Shown here piece after piece: positions 24,481 to 38,711 of a stretch of DNA of 64,000 bases (its first letter is position 1; the number at the start of each line of letters is the position of its first letter). Source of the stretch: Megamerina dolium. Taxonomy: Eukaryota > Arthropoda > Insecta > Diptera > Megamerinidae. Below the pieces are notes generated by a model. The model was given only the letters and a program-made list of their open reading frames with translations, did no database searches and was not told the DNA's origin. The stretch lies in assembly GCA_963854835.1 (NCBI GenBank), contig OY978526.1, positions 9,751,277-9,815,276 of the forward strand, read 5' to 3'. A program made the position numbers and the translations under genes.

Positions 24481-25745
24481 TTTAGAAGTAAACGATGAAT
24501 CCCACTTCGATATTTATTTTAATTGAAAAAATAACTCACTCACCATCTATATGTTCGTATGTATATATGTTTGTTTTACCTTATTGTTATGTATGCCCTA
24601 AAGAAGCACCCTAAAACTGTCGTACTTGGAACAATTGAAATGATCGCAAGAGCTCGGTGCGGGCGATGACCACTGCTATCGCTGTTCAACTCACTTTCTG
24701 TTTCTTCGTCTTTTGCTGCTCTGCTTCTGATACTTCTGGTCAACTAATACAACAGCCCATAAACTAGATGTTTAATGTAAAACTTGTACTTTAAATTACG
24801 TACCTTCTCCTGTTTCATTTTCCCTCAAGTCCCAATGGATTTTAATATTCCAATATTGTTTAAAAAAATGTGCAAACGCTTGATGTCAAAAATCTCCCTA
24901 TCATTTTAATTACTTCGTCGTGCACCTCGTTATTTCCATTAAAAAAAAAGAAAAATGAATTACCAGAGGAGAAGTAGAAAAAAGAACTAACTGAGACAGT
25001 CGTTTTATGACATTTAATAAATGTCAAATGTTGATACAAATGTCAACTAAAAGCAATATTTCAATAAGTGTGTTCGTTGGGAAAAGAAAGTTCTTTCAAG
25101 ATAACCCTTCCAAATAGGTTTGTGCCATATTTCAAAGCGATAAGGTTATGACAAATCACGTTCGAGAAAAAACTAATGACTAACAGCTGACGACTTTAAA
25201 AAGTTAGTTTACATTTTTTACACACTGACGACACGTCATCAGCTGTTTTTACTTACAATATGGCGGCTTTTAATATGTCGTGATTTTCTCTAATTGGATC
25301 ATGGGTTTGTGCGCTTACCACTTAATCAGAGATAATGTATAGTCAAAATTTCGATTAATCAACATTTTCTTTAATTAATATAAAATTATATGATGAATCA
25401 TTCGCAACTATGGAAAACTACATGTAATCATTGTTAGGGAAAATTAAATTTTCAATATTTGTGAAAAAAAAAGTATTTTTCCCAAGTACACAAAAGTCAG
25501 CTCTATTGGCTCATATTTGATTACGTGAACGTATTGCAACTCTCATTGCAATGCCAAATAAATGTTTGTGTGAAAAGTATCGATGTAAAAATATCGGCTC
25601 TTGTTACAAAATTATCGATCTGTGAATCGAATTAGATGAGATTACTAAACACATCTGCATATATGCAAAAAAAAAACAGCATCTAATCAGATGTTATTGT
25701 TTTGATTGTGATATATATAGGAATTTGGTGCTTATTTCTTTTAAA
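24481..25745. promoter_or_regulatory. Divergent promoter region of Tsc1 and GatB
   Basis: A 1.27 kb spacer between opposite starts. It holds two E-box motifs in inverted orientation (25182-25194 and 25234-25247). DRE-like sites lie closer to GatB: TATCGATG near 25578 and TTATCGATC near 25612. These are classes of motif found in Drosophila housekeeping promoters. No ORF of note. Confidence 0.5.
25182..25247. promoter_or_regulatory. Inverted pair of E-box motifs (possible hairpin)
   Basis: AACAGCTGACGAC at 25182-25194 and GTCATCAGCTGTT at 25235-25247 are reverse complements at 12 of 13 positions, with a 40-base loop. Each contains the CAGCTG core. The inverted layout sits between the two divergent genes. 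Confidence 0.5.
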
Positions 25746-27778
25746 ATGTTCCGAAAATGGTTTATAATGCACAAGAATTGCACTAGAAAGTTCAGCACAC
25801 AACTTCATACCGCAAAATTAAAAAAAGAGTAAATCCTGTTGTATTAGTCCTTTATAATTTTCAAATTCATATTTGCATTATTTTAAGGGAATGGAAGAGC
25901 GTTGTTGGCTTGGAGGTACATGCTCAAATCTCCAGCGAATCCAAGTTATTTTCTGGTAGCAGTACTATCTTTGATACCCCACTTAACTCTGGAGTGTCAT
26001 ATTTTGATGCATCCATACCGGGAACATTGCCTGTGAGCAAACAATTTCTACAAAAAGAGTAAACAGTAATGGTTTTTTTTTGTGACCAATTATTATACAA
26101 ATTGCAGGTTTTAAATCGTAAATGCGTTGAATCGGCGGTCAAAACTTCTTTAGCCTTAAACTGCCAAATAAATGAAACCTCAATGTTTGATCGAAAGCAT
26201 TACTTTTATGCAGATTTACCAGCTGGTTATCAAATTACACAACAACGTGCAGCTTTAGCTAACAACGGACAAATAATATTTCCAGTAATTGTGCCGGGTA
26301 AGAAGGTGTATTATAAAACAGCACGTCTGCTTCAATTGCAATTGGAACAGGACAGTGGAAAATCATTGCACGATTATGTGTTGAAACGGTAAAGAAAAGG
26401 TTGTCATTATATATAAAACATTGGTACATAATAACATCATATTTCTGTACAATCTTTAGAAGTTTAGTTGACCTAAATCGTGCTGGATCACCTCTTATGG
26501 AATTGGTTTTTGCACCCGACTTGGAAAATGGGGATGAGGCGAATTCTCTCGTCAAAGAACTGATACTCATTCTAAAATGTCTACGAACATGTTCATGCAA
26601 AATGGAAGGTACCTACATATGTCACAAATCAAATTCGAATACAAATTCCATTACATGAATTATTATTTTAAGAGGGTGCACTACGTGTTGACGCCAATAT
26701 ATCCATACACCAAGAAGGTAGTTCTTTGGGAGTACGCACTGAAGTGAAAAACATCGGATCATTACGTAGTATTGCTCAGGCGATTACATATGAAATCAAT
26801 AGGCAAAAGGCTATTGTACAGGAGGGTGGTGTAATAACAAATGAAACTCGTGCTTGGGATGCCGAAACAAAGCAAACGATTGCAATGCGTGATAAAGAGG
26901 TGTTGCAGGATTATCGTTTCATGCCTGAACCAAATTTGCCACCATTGCGATTAAATATGAAAAAAATTAATGATTTGGATTTAGTTTCGGTATGCGATAT
27001 TAATACACAATTGCCAGAGTTGCCGGAAGAAACACGGAAACGTTTAGTGGATACATACAAGCTTGCCCAAGAGACTGTTATTATATTAGTGGTAAGGGCT
27101 TTATTTCCAGCAGAGGCTAGTATATAAAATATGAAGGCGAAAAAATATGGTTTCTTTTTCTTTTAGAATGAGCCCATTTTACTAGAGCATTTTCTTAATG
27201 TGACGAAAAATTTGCCCGTCATTCCTACAAAGTCAGTAACGAATTTTTTAATAAATGATCTGCTGACCTATTGCAACAAATCAAATATCGATATAGAAGA
27301 TTGGTAAATAACAACATAAGATGATAACGAAATGATAATATGGGTCTTCATTGATATTTCAGTAAATTGACATTTACACACTTGAAGGATATTTTAAAAA
27401 GTTTACATGTGGAAGAAATCAATTTACACGCAGCACGGCATCTCATTGAAGTACTACATGATGATCCAAGCAAGCACGTTAATGAGGTATCCGACCGTTT
27501 TCTCTTTTCTCACAATATTGTTAATATACATTTTTTTTTAAACATTTACTTTCAAGCTTATCAAAGAACATAATCTTGAGCAAATTTCGGATCCAGCAGA
27601 GATAGAAAAAATTTGTCTACAAGCAATCGAAAACCAATCTAAAGCAGTTAACCAATACAAGAATGGTAAACCAAAAGCCCTTTTTGCTATTGTAGGCGAG
27701 GCAGCTAAGCTCTCACAACAAAAGGCAAACATGAAAATGGTGGTGCAATGTTTAGAGACACTTCTGAAAGGCAATTAA
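25746..27778 (+). CDS. GatB: Mitochondrial glutamyl-tRNA(Gln) amidotransferase subunit B
   Basis: Eight exons: 25746-25828, 25888-26032, 26108-26388, 26460-26608, 26673-27091, 27167-27303, 27363-27486 and 27557-27778. All joins are in frame, giving about 519 residues. A basic N-terminal leader suits mitochondrial import. Catalytic-domain landmarks: [48 protein letters not shown] and EVKNIGS. The C-terminal 150 residues form the helical tail that contacts the tRNA. GatB, with GatA and GatC, converts Glu-tRNA(Gln) to Gln-tRNA(Gln) in the mitochondrial matrix; GatB phosphorylates the misacylated glutamate. The usual KHYFYPDLPKGYQ motif reads [13 protein letters not shown] here, a mild change. 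AATAAA at 27781 follows the stop closely. Intact. Confidence 0.95.
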
Positions 27779-28502
27779 ATAAATAAAAGAGTCAAAGTAA
27801 TTCTAATAGTGGTTGCTTGTGTACTTTATTTTCTTCTTGCGTACATTATTTACGAATTTGATTTCCATTGTGATTCAAGTGGTTATGTATGTAGGCCGTA
27901 TGAGTAGAAAAATGTATGTGATTTACTTTGCGCCATTTATGTATATTATGACTATGTTGAAATATGTAGTTTAAAAAAAAAAACTGTGATGCGAGTTTCT
28001 CCTATAAAAGGAGAAGCGCAACAGTTTTCAATATGCAAGTCTTACTTTATATTTTATAGGTAGTATCAATATCACCTATGTAAGTAATTAAAAATTTTGC
28101 AAACAAAGTGTTTTCTTCTGCAGTGATATATGTAAAATTGAACACACTATATTCTATTGTCTTTCTAGAAGACAATGAAAAGCTAGAACCATCTAATGAT
28201 TATGATCGATGATGATAAAAAAAAATGGATTACTCATATTATAGTATACGTTATTGCATGAATTCCAATGGTGAATATTCGTAGTGTTTCATATTGGATG
28301 GCGATGAAGTATAATATTCTTCTAAATTGTGTAAATAATTGTATTATATGGGTAATTGAGTAGTATACATTTGCATGTATATGATTACTACATATGATTA
28401 ATATATTCCTTAAATAAATAAATGCATTCAGTTGACAATTTTGACATTGTTGATGGCAGTGCTGAAGCGATATTCATTTAGTCCACTATGCTACGAGGAA
28501 AT
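27779..28502. other. Convergent 3' ends of GatB and Rootletin
   Basis: AT-rich 3'UTR and spacer between converging genes. An AATAAATAAAAG cluster lies right after the GatB stop. No coding feature seen. Confidence 0.5.
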
Positions 28503-31500
28503 CTAGTCTCTATCATAATCACGGCAAGTGGATGGTGGTAGACTCATTGATACAGCTGTATCCAAGCTATAATAATTTAGAAAATATTGCAAAAATCAAA
28601 TAAAAATTTAGAAACACTAACCGTCGTGATTCACTTTCCAACAAATTGGGATCCAGTGGATGCTGTGAAACATGACGCAGCGAATCGCCCAATGTATTAC
28701 GTAAATGTTGCATTTCACGATTCGCTTTTGAGCTCCTCAATATATATTGCTGACGACGTTTAGCTTCTTGAGCTAATTGTTCTCGCAGCATGGAAATCTA
28801 ATATAAACATTTGGAGTTTGCTTTATTACTTTTCTTTTTTTGTCGGTTCTATCTCAAGTTACCTGATTTTCCAAACGTAGCACTTGTTGTCTGTGTGCCT
28901 GCTCACGAGCATCTAAGATTTTTTCAGCATGTAAATGTGCACTTCGATAGCGATCCGAATCGATGTCCGTACATTTTGCGCTATCGTGTATTCGAGCCTT
29001 ACAACGAGCCAACTCGGATTCCTTCTCCGCCAACAGTGTTTCTAAACGGCGAACTTTTAAACGTAAATCTCTTGCCTCCTGTTCTATCTGAGAATGATCT
29101 AAACCACAGCTGTACTGTTTCTTTAGATAGTTATTATCCGAGGAACATTCCAAACGATTTGAATCGAAATCACCATTATCGTAGTATGAAGTTGCCTTCT
29201 CAGCTCGATCATAAGCTAAGCCGCTCGAAAACTTGCTTTTACGATCCAATTCCAGCTGCTTAATTTTCTCTTGTAATGCTTGCAACTTGCTGCGCAATTC
29301 CGATTTTTCACGCTGTGACGATTTCAACTGACGACTTAGTTCATCTTCTTCATGTCGATCGTTGGTGCCTTTCTCGTTCGATTCCTGATTCCATTTAGCA
29401 ATACGTAACTGCGATTCCAATGCAGAACGCTGTACTTCAAGATCGTTCACTTGTTCCTGCAGCCTCTGAGCGCTATCCAGTTGGGCTTGTTGACTTCGTC
29501 GCAATTCGTTTAATGTCGTCTGCGTATTGTCCAGACGTTCGGCCAATATGCGCTTCTCATTCTCGGTTGCTTGCAATGATTTCTGTAATAATTTCAACTT
29601 GTCCTCATTTGCCTGTGAACAGTGCCCCTGTTCCGATAACTCCTTGCCCAAAGTTTTGATATCGCCACGCAATTCGGTTTCGGTTAAAGCCGCCTTCTGC
29701 AGCCGTTCCTTCATTTGGTCTACAGTTGTTTTAAGAGACGCACAACGGTCTTCTAATTGCACCATTGCGCGATTCTGATTATCGAGACGCTCCTGTGCTT
29801 GACGTATGTTGCAGTCCTTCTCCTGCAAAGCCATCTGTAAACGTGTTATATCGCCTTCCAAAGCTACACGTTGCAAATCTAATTTGCTAGCGCGCCCTTC
29901 TACCTTGGCGAGCTCTTCTTGAAGCATGCGTTTATCATTTTCCAATTTCAATCCGTGTTGACGGCACTTCTCTAAACGATCCTATCGAAAGAATTAGATT
30001 TTTCAATATGAACGCAAGCAAACATTGAACAAACAACAAACCTCGTTCTGTGAATTCTCCTCAGTACAAGCGGCCAATTGCATTTCAACCTGAATTAACT
30101 TATCGCGTACTTGCTGACATTCATCACTCTTTTGCTTGTACTTGTCCTCCAAGGCACTCAAACTGGACATCTTCATACCTCTTTCCGTCTCCAAACGACC
30201 CTTCTCCTCCTGGAGATGACGAAGTGCTTGCTGTAATTTCGAAACTTTTGCATCACAACGCAGTTGCTGTTCGGCAGCATCTTGTAGCTGCTTCTTAGCA
30301 GACATCAATTGTGTCTTATAGTCATCTTTTTCACGCTCAATTTGCGCCAGTTGATGCATTAAATTGCGAACTCCATTTCGTATAAGGTCCGGATTCACAT
30401 CGATCGGACCATCTGGACATTGGGAAGTGCTTCGGGTATCGTAATCATGACAACTGGGACCTCCGACACTGCGTACCGGACTAAATCTTCTAGAGGGACT
30501 GACGATTCTGTGCGACAAGTTGATAGTACCATCAAGTTGTATGCCGGCTATACGACGCAAAGTATGCACAACAGAAGCTAATTTATGTTCGGTATCACGC
30601 TTATGTAATTCCACACAAGCCAATTGCTCATCCAGAGCCCGTATGCGTCCTTCCGCACCGCCGAGACGTGCCTTCAGCTCTTGAATCTGCTGTGTGGCAT
30701 CGGCCAGGCATACCTCTAGGTTGTGCTTTTGATCTTCTAATCGTTTTTCCTTGCCACGTGCCTCTTCGATACGCGCAACTAATTCCTGTTCACGACCATG
30801 AAAACGGTGCTCCTCCTGATTCGAATGACAACGTGCTCGACCCAATTCTTGTCTTGTTGCACACAAATTGGCCTCCAAATCAGCAAGCTGTAAAATGTAA
30901 TATTATTATCCAACAGCAATTACAGCACTGGCAGCTTAACTTACTTGTTTCTTAACTTGGCACAATTCTTGCTGTGCCCGTTCCTTAAGTTCAATTTCAG
31001 CTAACAGTTTATTTTGAAGTTCTTTGGAGCCCTCGTCTTTTTGTGAAAATTCAACCTGTGCCTTTTGTAATGCGTGTTTTGTACAATTTAAATCTTGCAC
31101 AGTCTTGCTCATGTTATTCTCCGTTTCCTTAAGAATTGTGCTCAACCGTGTCCGCTCATTGTCAAGTGCATTTTTACACTCCTCCAAATTGCTAATCTTC
31201 TGCAAAGCCTCCTCAATAGCACGAGCTTGTTCCCTTTTCGCACCTTCGACACGTTTCACATGATCACGCAGCTCTTTATTGCTGTTTGCGTACTTGTCAC
31301 GTTCAATGTTGCTGTCAGCCAATTGACGACGACAGTCTGTCAGTTCCTTCCGCAATCCGTCAATATGACCCTCGGCTTAAAGTGTTTCATTACAAATAGC
31401 ATCACATTTTCAGAGGTACCTAAAAGAGAGCTTACCTTCTTTTAATTTTCGTAGAGAGTCCTGCAATTCGTTATTGATACCATCGAGTTTGTCTTCCTTC

Positions 31501-34500
31501 AGACGAATTTCCATTTTCAATTCGTCGCTAACACGGAAAATAGCATCACGGTCTTCCTTCAGGGCAGTTAGTTGCATCTCTTGTTTGCGTATGCATTCTT
31601 CCAACTTGAACCTGTATCAGAATTTAGTTTAGTTTTCTCTGTGTTTTGTATTCATTTTACTTATTTATTTACTTATTCTCCTCTTGGTTAGTTCGTACAG
31701 CAACTATTTCGTCCTTTAATTGTGCTATAGCATTGCGCTGCTTCTCATCCCTTGCATTGGATTCCCGTTTGCTGCGATCTACAGCTTCTTGCTCTGACTT
31801 CAGATCCCTGGCGACTGCTTCTAGCTTCTCCGCAATTGATTGCTTATCACGATGAGCTGCAACATGTAGAATAGATACGGTTATTAATCAGTATGTCATA
31901 TTTCTAAATGTTGAATAAATATACCCAATAGCAAAGCCTGTTGCTTCTCATTTTCAGAACGAATCATAGCTTCCTCATGTTGTTGCACTAGATTCTCAAT
32001 ATGACTTTGCAAAGTCACCAAACGTTCTTGTAATTTTTCGATTTCATCATCTTTTGCAGTTTGTAAAGCTTGCAGAGCTTGTTGCATTCTTTTTTCCAAA
32101 GCCGTTCTTAATTGATGCACTTCATCGGCATGCTTTTTAGCAGCGTCTTCCGCATCTGCTTTGAGGTTGTCAATTTTTTGCTTAAATTCATTTTCGGATG
32201 CACGTGCAGCATTTATTAATTGAGCTTTTGTCTCTTGGGCTCTTCGTTGACATTGTTCCAACTCCTTTTGTAGCCGTCCAACATTATTTTTCAAAGATTC
32301 TTCACGAACAAGCGCTTCTTGTAGCTCACGTTCAAGTTGATTACGTTTCTCTTCTGTGGTCTCAAGTGTTGTATTCGTATCAAAGAGAACAGCTTCGAGT
32401 GATTCCTTTTCGGAGCGCAATGACGCAAGCAGTTCCTAAAATATAAACGAAACCATTGTCCAAATTTGCGAAATTCTTCAATACTACGAGTATGTTATCA
32501 ATCTAACCTGTAAACGATGTGTCTCCTTCTCATGCAAATCGATAACAACTTGTTTCTCCTCAACATCCTTAACCATTTCTTCTAAATTTCTATTTAGACG
32601 ATTGTTAGTCTCTGTAGTTTGTTCCAGTCTTTGTCTCGTCCTCATGAGCTCTTCATTGAGTGCCTCTTTCTTACGGCACAAACAAGTCAACTGATTGTGA
32701 ATATCACCTCTGTCACGCGTGACACAAGCTAAATCCTGTAGAATCTTCTCCTTCTCTAATTGTAAGCATTTGATTTTCTCACTAAACGAAAGATTATCGG
32801 TTTCCAATTCTAATCGAGCCTTCTCTGCAACACCGAGCTCTTTTTTCAATTCTGCAACTTCCTCACTCATATCGCTTACTTGTTGATTTAATTTTTTGCA
32901 TTCTTCTTGAGTTTCAGACAAACAATTTTGTATTGATTTAAGTTCATCCGTCGTAGAGTTATTATTATTTGAGAGCTTCTCTAGACGCTCTTGCAGATCG
33001 CACTTTTCTAACAATAATTTGTCAACGTCGTATTCTAAATCGACCTTTTGCTTTTCGATTAAATTCAAAAGATTTTCAGATTCGATACGTTGCTGCTCCA
33101 ATAAATCACGATTAAGGCTTACTCGATTTAATTCTTCACGCAACGAAATAGTTTCTTCTCTTAGGCGACTTCCACGATCCTCCTCAGATCTAAATAAATA
33201 AATGTTTGCTTTAAATATACTGTTAAATACGAATACAATAATAATAACACCTCAAATTCATTTCTGTTAAATTTTTATCCTTTAGTATGCGCTGAATTTC
33301 CAATTCGACCGCCTTCTTGTCCTCCTCAAGTGAGTCAATTTTCTTCTGAAGCTTTCCATAATTCAATTGAAGCTTCTCGAAATCATTGCTCAAATTTTCA
33401 AACTACAAACGTTCCAAAAAAAGAGTACACTATACGCGTAAAATGCATGCATAAAAGCAAATCTACAAAATCGTTACTTACAGCGTTATTAAGTTCAACG
33501 CGTCCCTGTTCGGTGTGTTGCTTCTGATGACGTATTTCATCTAACGTATTTTGAAGGCTGTCTCGTTCCTTAAGTAACTCGGAAAGCTTTGAATTGCTAG
33601 CGTCCAGTTTCTCTGTGAGCTGTTGAACTTTTGTGGTCAACAAATTTTTGGTATTTTCGCTTGTGTCCAAGTGTAATTTGGTGTTTCGTAAATTGTCATT
33701 AGTATTTTGGAATTTCACCTGCATGTCATGAAGAGCGAGCTGATATTTATGCAGAGCCGCCTGTACGGCTGATATAGTGCCCTCAGCAAATGCTTGCGAA
33801 GTCCGTGCGGTATTTCTTCGTGGTGACTTTGTTGGCGGCGGTCCAGCGGCACCAACAGAAGATGCCGAATCACGTGTCAAATGCATGTGCTGTGCTGAGC
33901 CATTCATATCGGTATCGATTTCGCGGTCAGCTATTTCTGCATCCTGGACTACAGCTTGTGCAATTTCGCGTATGGAATTGTTCAGACGTTCAATGTCTTC
34001 GTTGTAGCGGTTAGCAAGTACCGCCTGAGATTCAGCTTGAGCACAACGATCTTCAAGTTTTTTCAACTGATTCATCAGCTCCAGCAGACGTTGATCACGC
34101 TCCAAAATTTCGTGTCGTGCACTCTCGTATTGAACTTTGAGCGTAGCCAGTTGTGCTTGTAGATCGTCATTTGCGCGTTTCGAATTCACAAATTGCTCCT
34201 CAGTGAGACGTTTGCTCTGTTGCATTATGAACGCCACACTACCGCACGCAGACATAACATCCTTTGTGCTGCTATTCACTTCTAAACCCATCTTGGCGAC
34301 ATCGTTCTTCATAACGGCTTGCATGTCTCTGAAGGCTCGCTTCACAGCTACAACTTCACGCCACATTTTCAAGAGACGATTATGCTCACTATTGTAATAA
34401 TCCTTGAAGGCCTATTTGAAAAATAAGCTTGTAACATCCACGCGTGCCCACTATAAGCATTTGTATTACGTACCTGTTCTTCTTCCTTGTATTCATCTTC

Positions 34501-35531
34501 CTTGACCATTAATTCGTCGCGAAGATTAGACCAATCGTTTGTTAGTTTTTGCAAGTCATTAGTTAATGCTTCATTCGTGCGATTAGATTCTTCCAACTGC
34601 TGACGAAGAGCATGATTTTGAGCCATTAGCTGTTCACATTTATTGTGCTCATCTTCCAATTTGCGGCACAACTCGCCACTGTCTTCATGTACAACAAAGT
34701 CACGTGTACATGCTGGTGGCGGCGGCGAATCCAACGAAGAGGAGCACGGAAGACTCGATTGCCCCATAGTTAATGCGGTTGAACACTGTAATATTTAAAT
34801 TTAAAAAAGTGTATTATGTGATACTGTCTGGAACTATTTTCCAAAAAAAAATGTAGATATTTGCTCGATTATCTATTTGATGAAAACATTTTTTCAAGGT
34901 TCTGCTAGATATACAATACATACATAGTTTTTTATATATCTAGATTCCGAAAACCAAAAGATGAAAGTCACAATTTATGATACAAAAATAAACATCCCAC
35001 CGATTTTGCAATTGTGCATATTTCTATTAAGCCGAGTACTTTTATACGTACCATGACTTGGCTTGATGTCGGCCCAGTGGTAATTTTTGGAGCGCATGTT
35101 GGAACTGGGGTGTGTTTTAGTGTTTCATGCATGCGATTCTCTAAATCACTGCAACGTTGTCGATATTGTTGAATTTTCGATTGCAAACGATTTACCAGAG
35201 TGGCCTGATTTTGTTGCGCCTGCTTATACGTTTCGATGCGACGTCGATAATTGTTTGACTCCTCGGCTAGACGTTGTCGTAATTCTTGATTTTGCCGAAA
35301 TAAAGCAGTCGACGATACTGGCTCCAATGATGGTGTAGGACTTGACATTCTTGGAGTTGTGACTGGGGCAGCACCTGTTCCAGCGTTACAGTTGTCTATT
35401 GTATTGGCACGTCCACGAGTTGCTTTGGAGAAGGGTAAACGTGTTGCTGCTGTTGTTGTTGTTGTTGTTGGCGCTTGTTCGCATGCCGTTGGACAAGGTG
35501 TTTGTTTGAAATTGTCACGATATGCCTGCAT
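28503..35531 (-). CDS. Root: Rootletin, ciliary rootlet coiled-coil protein
   Basis: Thirteen minus-strand coding exons: 35531-35052, 34785-34474, 34411-33482, 33402-33251, 33189-32508, 32435-31925, 31856-31673, 31611-31436, 31375-30945, 30887-30042, 29981-28863, 28797-28622 and 28566-28503. All are in frame and total about 2020 residues, close to Drosophila Root. After a Thr/Gln-rich N-terminus the protein is almost entirely heptad-repeat coiled coil. The NEHNRLLKMWREVVAVKRAF stretch (reading NSEHNRLLKMW here, about residues 271-290) is the best-conserved rootletin block. The protein polymerises into striated rootlets anchoring basal bodies of sensory-neuron cilia. The ATG is the first codon after a strong acceptor (TTTACAG|ATG), so a non-coding or further coding exon must lie upstream (to the right). 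Confidence 0.93.
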
Positions 35532-35711
35532 CTGTAAATATTATTTATATTAAAATTTTCTAAAACTACAACTCTGTACTTTTGAATATTCAAATTTAAT
35601 AGGTACAAGGTTGTAATCGAATTGTAAATATCGAAAATGGATTATCTGAGAAAATTAATAAATGAAAAATAAATATGTGACACTTAATGCTCCAAAGTGC
35701 TCCTTGGCGGT

Positions 35712-35969
35712 GCTACTCTTCCATTACTGTTGTGCGTGTTAAATTTTGGACAGTATTAGAAGGGACCTAGTTATATTTCTACACTTTGTCACAGAGTTCT
35801 TTTAGAAGCTTTTCCATGGCAAATTGTTACTGCCGGAAGAATTGCCAATTGCTTGCCGTTCGAAAGAAAAATCCTTTCGATATCAAATTTGTTATGTTTC
35901 AGCCGGTGATTAAACCCACGACCTATAAATCAGAAGGCCAACACACTAACCACTGAGCTACGGCACCCA
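35712..35969 (-). repeat. tRNA-headed SINE, near full length
   Basis: Minus-strand copy. The head has TAGCTCAGTGGTTAGTGTGT (box A), then GGCCTTCTGATTTATAGGTC and a box-B-like GGGTTTAATC. The body has TTTCTTTCGAACGG, ACAATTTGCCATGGAAAAGC and TTCTAATACTGTCC, and ends in AACACGCACAACAGTA. It lies just upstream of the first Rootletin coding exon, probably in a 5'UTR intron. Confidence 0.85.
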
Positions 35970-38711
35970 AATTAGAAAATTAGTAACACAAAATATTGAT
36001 GAGCAGTTTCTTTTTTTTAATATACAAACCTTTTTTAAGATTTATTTATTTTTCGCAGATGAGCTCTTTTCGAAATTCACAATTCAATTGTTCTAACAAA
36101 GAATATGATTTCATTTTTCATTTCTGCAACGACTGTACACCCTGAACGGCATGGCGACATTCGCCGCTAACAATTATGCTATATACATGTATACAAACAA
36201 GTGCCTATATACATGTATCATATACATATATCATATTTATGATGAAGAGGAAACATTTTTATGCAAAATGCTAAATGAAATAATCATCAATGTTATTGAT
36301 ATGTTGTGTCACGCATTGCACTGTCTGTCACCACCACCACAAATACAATTTAGCATTATTAATTCAAACGTACAGAACACAGAAGCCGATTTAAAGGCCT
36401 ATTTGCACGCACACTAACATACTTCTATGCATTTCTGATTTATTTATGATCCTTTCTGCTACCACAATACCATACCTAGCATATTTATATTTTTGTGTTC
36501 CAATATTGCAATAATAATGATTTAATGGATAAATTGTGATAATTTATTACGAAACATATGAATACTTCGTTAATAATTTCAAATTAAAATTTTACAAATT
36601 TCAAACTTCAACACTTCAACACTTTTAAAATCAATAAGTTGTATTGTAAATATTATTACTGCGACTACGTGATAATTGCATGAACTATTGGGGAAAAAAT
36701 TAAAATTATTTTGTTAAATGCAACTTACTTTTTTTTCTCTATGCAATCACTTGACGATTTAATGTCGTCGTTATAGTTTTTATTTAAAATAAAAAAAATA
36801 TCCTTTCTTTTTAATTACATATACGTATACATATATATGTAAATAATTATTCGATAATGCACTACGAGTATATCCGTATGTAGATAGAATATGTGTGAGC
36901 TCTCGGGCAGAACTCTGTTGTTGTTTCTCGATTGAACTGTAATCGACGACTTATTTGTTTATCATGATTTAGGTGAACTTATCGCTTCGTATAAACCCTT
37001 TTTGACTTGATATTCGCTGTATAATTTTTATACATTTGTGTGATTTTTTTTTGTTTTTATAATAAGAAGGAACTATGTAGTTTCTTAGTTGAAAAGGAAC
37101 AATTCAAGTTGGCATAGATACAATATGCGTTTTTTATTATAATTTTTTATTGCTTTTGATTTTTTTTTTCTGTTATTTTTTTCTCATTGACTTTGAGCCT
37201 CATCTATAAAAAAAAAATAACAATAAACCACTTATATACAATAATATTAATATGATAACGAATACATAAATGCATAGTACTATGTAATAATATCGTTAGA
37301 TACCGGCAAAACTCCTTCAAGACTAAGCGTAATGATATTTTTTTTCTTCGTTGTCGCTTCGATATGTTACAAATGTCGTTAAATGTTCGCACTGGTAGTA
37401 GGTTTAATTTTTTGGATTTTTGTTTTTTTTTTTTGAGTATTGGGTATTGGTAAGCATTGAATTAACAAATTTCTGGTTTCTAAGGACAACAGCATTGATT
37501 TTGTATTGTATTCTTTTACATAGAGCAACAAATGCTCATCGTTGTCATCATTTCCTTACACTGTGAGACAATTCGCAACTGTTTCCAAAAGCATAAAGTT
37601 CCATCAGTTGTTTCTGTTAAAGCATATTTACTAATTTTTCTTCAATAAAAATTATGAAATTAATATTACACATGCTTTAAAAATTAAATTTAACAAATAT
37701 TATGAGCAAACATACCTTGATTATGACCAATTTTCCCTGTTCATATTATACTGAAAGTTTTAGAACATGTTTGGGATATTCTTATATACAATTCCAGAAT
37801 GAGACATAATTTTGAATATTTTTTTGAAGCTTTAAACATAACACGATCATATTATGCTCAAAAAAAGTTTTTTTTTCAGCATTACTTTGAACATTTTTAT
37901 CAAATATGTGGTATAAAATTGTGACAAACAGTTATTTTCTATATAAAAATCAATTAATTTTTTTTTTATGTTTCCATATATTTTTATAATATTATCATTT
38001 TCAAATTTTACTACCATTAATATAATTGTACCTATAACAATTTGCTGAAAGAGGCGTCGTTACTACAAAATAAAAATATTCAGCAAGAGCCTTACAAGAG
38101 ATGATGATAATTTTTCTAGTCATAGATGAGCAATTGGTTTATCATGAAATACTTAAATATTAATTCGAAAAGTTGTGTAATTATATTTGTACAAATGTAC
38201 GTACGAGTATTTGGGATTATTTTTGTTAATTTCTAAAGAATTTGACTGGCCCTAAAGCTGGTCTATTGGGAAAAAAAAAGACCCATTTAGAGTCTTTTAT
38301 AAGGTAAAATATGATTTAAGAAAAGAAATATTTTCGGATCATTTCCTCTTGATGTGTGTAATTATTTTAATTTATTTTCATCATCTTCTTCTTCGTGTTG
38401 TTTGACGAATCTTCCAGGTATATTAAATAATTTTCATAAACACTTCCCCACCATAATTTGAACTTTTTCACCTTAACCAAACCGTGGAATCAATATTAAA
38501 AACAACATCAGTAATATATTCAATCAATTTAAAAATATAATTGTGAATATGATAACATTAAGAAGTAGTAAGTAGGTATGTATTTTAAGCTTTGGCAAAG
38601 GTTAACATTAAAAAAAAACAAAATAATTTGTGTAGTACATCGAGTCCACATTGTCTAGTAGAGTGTGCATTAGCAAAGAGTATATATATGTATGTATATA
38701 TGATATATATA
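35970..38711. other. Rootletin upstream region
   Basis: AT-rich with short homopolymers. It should contain the 5' exon(s) and promoter of Rootletin, but I cannot place them. The ORF at 36151-36417 is not recognised and has no gene character. Confidence 0.4.

Noticed and set aside
28811..29263. 150-residue plus-strand ORF
   Set aside because: Shadow of the Rootletin coiled-coil exon on the opposite strand.
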